From: Candidatus Nitrosopumilus sp.
GTDB lineage: Archaea > Thermoproteota > Nitrososphaeria > Nitrososphaerales > Nitrosopumilaceae
Assembly (NCBI GenBank): GCA_030637455.1
Contig: DAOWGL010000042.1
Span: forward strand, 1-9,104
Reading direction: 5' to 3'
DNA length: 9,104 nt
Positions 6,531 to 9,104 of the stretch are shown here, piece after piece. The number at the start of each line of letters is the position of its first letter. The first letter of the stretch is position 1. Under the pieces are notes generated by a model that was not told where the DNA came from, did not search any database, and saw nothing but the letters and a program-made list of their open reading frames with translations. The translations under genes were made by a program, and so were the position numbers.

Positions 6531-7326
6531 GTTCAATCACCGTACAATTATCATGTGCAATTGCTGATGAAATTGGATTTTCTCTTTGCCCATTTCCAAT
6601 CAATGCTTCTTTTACTCCCATATCTAATGCTTCAGTTGATGCCAAAATCTTTTTTTCCATTCCTGGACCAATTTTTGGTCTAATTTCTTTTGCTTCTGCC
6701 AATGTCAGTTTTGGAACAAGTTTGTCATCCATTAATAATCCATCAACATTTGTGATGAATAATACTTTATCACAACCGACTTTGCCTGCAACATATGCTG
6801 CAGCCCTGTCTCCATCAATATTCAAAAATTCTGATTCTTCACTAATTGCTATGGGTGAAATAACTGGTGTTAGGCCTTGCTCTAAAAGTGACATGATGAA
6901 TTTTGAATTAACTTCTCTAATTTTCCCTGTGTATCCGCCATCAATTGCTTGTTTTCTACCTTTTTCATTGATAATGAGTAGTTTCTTTTTCCTATCTGCT
7001 TCGATTACCTTTGCATCTACTCCTGAAAGTCCAATTGCATTAATGCCATTTTTCTGAAGCATCTGAACAATTGTTTTATTGATTCTACCTGACATTACCA
7101 TGGTGAAAATTTCTGCAGTCTCTTTGTCTGTATATCTACTCTTGATGCCACTTGGCGATGTTACAAATCTTGGTTCTTTTCCAAGCTGTTTACACACTTT
7201 GGTAACTTCTTTCCCTCCACCGTGAACAATAATGACTCCTTCAGTTTCTGCTATTTTTTTAATATCTAAAATTGTTGATGGATGTAAATCATCTACTACA
7301 CTTCCGCCAATTTTGATTGTGATCAT
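6523..7326 (-). CDS. lysZ: LysZ: LysW-aminoadipate/glutamate 6-kinase
   Basis: This amino-acid-kinase-fold enzyme, homologous to N-acetylglutamate kinase (ArgB), phosphorylates the side-chain carboxylate of LysW-bound aminoadipate or glutamate. Visible motifs are KIGGSVVDD (5-13), VHGGGKEV (34-41), GIKSRYTDKET (60-70), NIDGDRAAAYVAG (159-171) and FITNVDGLL (180-188). The SRYTD version of the substrate loop is what I associate with LysZ rather than with arginine-sensitive ArgB. The protein also lacks the N-terminal helix typical of arginine-inhibited ArgB, so arginine feedback at this step is unlikely. It starts two bases after the lysY stop with no obvious Shine-Dalgarno site and overlaps lysJ, so translation is probably coupled on both sides. 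Length (267 aa) is normal. Confidence 0.94.
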   Translation of the reverse strand: MITIKIGGSVVDDLHPSTILDIKKIAETEGVIIVHGGGKEVTKVCKQLGKEPRFVTSPSGIKSRYTDKETAEIFTMVMSGRINKTIVQMLQKNGINAIGLSGVDAKVIEADRKKKLLIINEKGRKQAIDGGYTGKIREVNSKFIMSLLEQGLTPVISPIAISEESEFLNIDGDRAAAYVAGKVGCDKVLFITNVDGLLMDDKLVPKLTLAEAKEIRPKIGPGMEKKILASTEALDMGVKEALIGNGQRENPISSAIAHDNCTVIEHE

Positions 7327-7328
7327 TT

Positions 7329-8375
7329 CTAAACAGGAGTTAATGGGGTATATCTTAGTCCGTCCATTTCATCAAAACCACACATTACGTTCATGTTTTG
7401 AATGGCAGAACCGGCTGCACCTTTCATCAAGTTATCTGATGCAGAAAGTGCAATCAATCTATTGTTATCTTCATCTAAATCAAATCCAATATCACAAAAG
7501 TTTGAACCTACTAAGAATTTTGGATCTGGGAATTTGTACAATCCTTTCTTATCTCTGATTAATCTGATGAATCTTTCTTCACCATATGCTTGACGATATA
7601 TTTTCCATAGTTCTTTTTCATCAATATCTTTTTTCAAGAATGTGTGATTTGTACACAAAATACCTCTAACTACATCTACTGAATGTGGACTCATTGAAAC
7701 ACGAATTTTATGTCCTGCAATTTCACTGAGCTCTTGTTCAATTTCACCTGTGTGTCTATGTTTTGCTGGTTTGTATGGTCTGATTACTCCTGCTCTCATT
7801 GCATGAGCTGTCCCTGAACCCGAACCTGCACCTGATGAACCTATTTTTGAATCTACAATGATGTGTTCTTCATCAATAAGATTATTTCTGATTAATGGTG
7901 CAAGTGCAAGCATTGATGTTACGGCCATACATCCTGGACAAGAAACTAGTTGTGCATTTTTAATTTTTTCTCTATGTAATTCTGGTACTCCGAAAACTGA
8001 TTTTTCTAAATAGTCTGGATGTGGATGTTCCCAACCATACCATTTGTCATATGCGTCTTGATTATGTAATCTATAATCTGCACTCAAATCAATTACTTTG
8101 ATTCCTCTATCATAGAGTGCTTTTACAATTTCAGTTGCAGTTCCATGAGGTACTGCTGTGAAAACTACATCACATTTGTCTGTTAATTTATCATAATCTA
8201 ATTCTGAGAAAGTAAGATCGGTAAATCCTTTCAAACTTGGTTGGATTCTATGTAGATACTCTCCTACATGTTGTCTTGAAGTAACCATTGCGATCTCTAC
8301 ATCTGGATGGTTTACTAAAAGACGAAGTGTCTCTCCACCTACATATCCTGATGCACCTACAACACCTACTTTCAT
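7329..8375 (-). CDS. lysY: LysY: LysW-aminoadipyl/glutamyl phosphate reductase
   Basis: This NADPH-dependent reductase of the ArgC family turns the acyl-phosphate made by LysZ into a semialdehyde still attached to LysW. The N-terminus carries the Rossmann motif GASGYVGG (7-14). The catalytic cysteine is Cys149 in SCPGC, and the conserved HRHTGEI (206-212) supplies the active-site histidine. GSGSGTAHAMR (184-194) and the C-terminal ASDNLMKGAAGSAIQNMN segment are also family features. The residue three before the catalytic Cys is a second Cys (Cys146), where ArgC-type enzymes usually have Asn. At 348 aa the length is typical. It has the best ribosome-binding site in the window (AGGAGGTG at 8383-8390, seven bases before ATG) and follows the ArgX-like ligase by 27 bp. 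Confidence 0.95.
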   Translation of the reverse strand: MKVGVVGASGYVGGETLRLLVNHPDVEIAMVTSRQHVGEYLHRIQPSLKGFTDLTFSELDYDKLTDKCDVVFTAVPHGTATEIVKALYDRGIKVIDLSADYRLHNQDAYDKWYGWEHPHPDYLEKSVFGVPELHREKIKNAQLVSCPGCMAVTSMLALAPLIRNNLIDEEHIIVDSKIGSSGAGSGSGTAHAMRAGVIRPYKPAKHRHTGEIEQELSEIAGHKIRVSMSPHSVDVVRGILCTNHTFLKKDIDEKELWKIYRQAYGEERFIRLIRDKKGLYKFPDPKFLVGSNFCDIGFDLDEDNNRLIALSASDNLMKGAAGSAIQNMNVMCGFDEMDGLRYTPLTPV

Positions 8376-8382
8376 GATAAGA

Positions 8383-8397
8383 CACCTCCTAAAGGAG
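8383..8397 (-). promoter_or_regulatory. Strong Shine-Dalgarno of lysY with an overlapping mini-hairpin
   Basis: The minus strand reads CTCC-TTTA-GGAGGTG, ending seven bases before the lysY ATG. AGGAGGTG is close to a full complement of the archaeal 16S 3' tail. The preceding CTCC can pair with GGAG through a TTTA loop, partly masking the site. The stop codon of the upstream ligase is only a few bases away, so arriving ribosomes could open it. The ribosome-binding site is clear; the hairpin is short (4 bp) and may be marginal. Confidence 0.6.
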
Positions 8398-8402
8398 TAT
8401 AA

Positions 8403-9104
8403 TTATTTTCTTACGTAGTTTAAAGCAAATTCTATCATTTCTTTTGGTATATTTCGTTGTGCAACTCTTGCCAACCCTTTGAATTCTACTGTATTGTTAA
8501 CTTCATGAACCACTAAGCCTCTTTCTTCATCTTCCATCATGTCTATTCCTAGAATGCCCCCGCCCATAGCTTTTGATGCTTTTGCTGCCATATCTTCCAT
8601 TTCCTTTGTGATCTCACAAAGTTCTGGATCTGCTCCTAGAGCGATATTGGTCTTGAATCCTCCTGACGATTTTCTATACATGGCTGCAATAGGTTCATCT
8701 CCCACTGTGATTACTCTGATATCTCTTGGTGGTCTTTGGATTAATTCTTGTAAATAGTAAATTCTGTCATGAGGACTATCTGTAATATCTCTGATTTCAA
8801 AAACTGCTTCCATGGTATCTTTATCTTTTAGTTGCATTACTCCTCTTCCCCAACTTCCAATTACTGGTTTGATAACTAGGGGAAACCCCACTTTATCTAA
8901 ATTCTCTGCTGCACTTTCACTTGAAAATGAAAAATATGTTTTAGGTGTTGGAATATTATTTTTTTTTAAAAGTAATGTCATGAACATTTTATTTCCACAA
9001 ACATTTGCAACTTCAAACTTGTTTAATACGGGAATATCCATAAATTCTAGACTGGCCGTAAAATGTAGTCCTCTAAAATAACTAACACATCTTTCTAAAA
9101 CAAC
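8403..9104 (-). CDS. argX: LysX-family ATP-grasp ligase, probably ArgX (glutamate--LysW ligase), 5' end outside window
   Basis: The frame continues upstream to the window edge with no stop (VVLERCVSYFRGLHFTASLEF precedes the first internal ATG at 9041). About 233 residues are visible, and some 50 N-terminal ones are missing compared with the 280-aa paralogue in this window. ATP-grasp features are clear: VIKPVIGSWGRGVMQL, RPPRDIRV, YRKSSGGFKTN, and the terminal VHEVNNTVEFKGLARV. It is closely related to the other ligase here, but the two positions flanking the amino-acid substrate differ: GGFKTN and EFKGLAR instead of KHWKTN and EYKNTVR. I take the latter as lysine-type, so I assign this copy to ArgX, which loads glutamate onto LysW for ornithine/arginine. 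Its place ahead of lysY-lysZ-lysJ and away from lysW fits a shared pathway. RimK-type enzyme with another target is less likely. Confidence 0.85.
   Translation of the reverse strand, partial: VVLERCVSYFRGLHFTASLEFMDIPVLNKFEVANVCGNKMFMTLLLKKNNIPTPKTYFSFSSESAAENLDKVGFPLVIKPVIGSWGRGVMQLKDKDTMEAVFEIRDITDSPHDRIYYLQELIQRPPRDIRVITVGDEPIAAMYRKSSGGFKTNIALGADPELCEITKEMEDMAAKASKAMGGGILGIDMMEDEERGLVVHEVNNTVEFKGLARVAQRNIPKEMIEFALNYVRK

Noticed and set aside
191..9081. Many plus-strand open frames of 60-116 codons
   Set aside because: All lie opposite well-supported minus-strand genes, show no family motifs, and have low-complexity Leu/Ser/Phe-rich translations typical of antisense shadows in AT-rich coding DNA.
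1..9104. tRNA, rRNA, CRISPR, insertion sequence or attachment site
   Set aside because: Coding genes fill the window almost completely, and I saw no clover-leaf, repeat-spacer pattern, transposase or terminal inverted repeats.

Overview
The window looks like a stretch of a low-GC archaeal chromosome, most likely an ammonia-oxidising Nitrososphaeria (Thaumarchaeota) of the Nitrosopumilus type. The reasons are an AT-rich sequence; a complete set of LysW carrier-protein genes for lysine/arginine synthesis; a diphthine synthase gene (diphthamide occurs only in archaea and eukaryotes); a wHTH-linked nucleotidyltransferase; and tight gene overlaps with TTG/GTG starts. The lineage is an inference from gene content, not a computed placement. 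All supported genes lie on the minus strand; the plus-strand reading frames are shadows.

In transcription order (right to left), the right part (9104 to 4943) holds: a 5'-truncated LysX/ArgX-family ATP-grasp ligase that I assign to ArgX; lysY (acyl-phosphate reductase); lysZ (amino-acid kinase); lysJ (class III aminotransferase); and an Lrp/AsnC regulator resembling LysM whose start overlaps the end of lysJ. A 99-bp non-coding gap (4844-4942) follows, with a TATA-like box and ACGAA-type repeats. The left part (4843 to 1) then holds lysS (homocitrate synthase), lysW (55-aa zinc-ribbon carrier), lysX (second ATP-grasp ligase), lysK (M20 deacylase), dph5 fused to a DUF357-like domain, and a winged-helix plus nucleotidyltransferase gene that runs off the left edge.

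Together these give a dual-purpose LysW pathway. LysS starts the alpha-aminoadipate route. LysX couples alpha-aminoadipate, and the putative ArgX couples glutamate, to the C-terminus of LysW. One shared set of LysZ, LysY and LysJ then phosphorylates, reduces and transaminates the carried side chain, and LysK releases lysine or ornithine. Homoaconitase, homoisocitrate dehydrogenase and the alpha-aminoadipate aminotransferase are not in the window.

The most striking observation is that LysW ends in EDWGQ, not the EDWGE expected of the family. The terminal Glu side chain is the known attachment point, so an encoded Gln either needs a Pup-like deamidation step, implies different chemistry, or is a sequence error. 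Also notable are the two diverged ligases sharing one carrier, the Dph5-DUF357 and wHTH-nucleotidyltransferase fusions, and the candidate operator/promoter in front of lysS.
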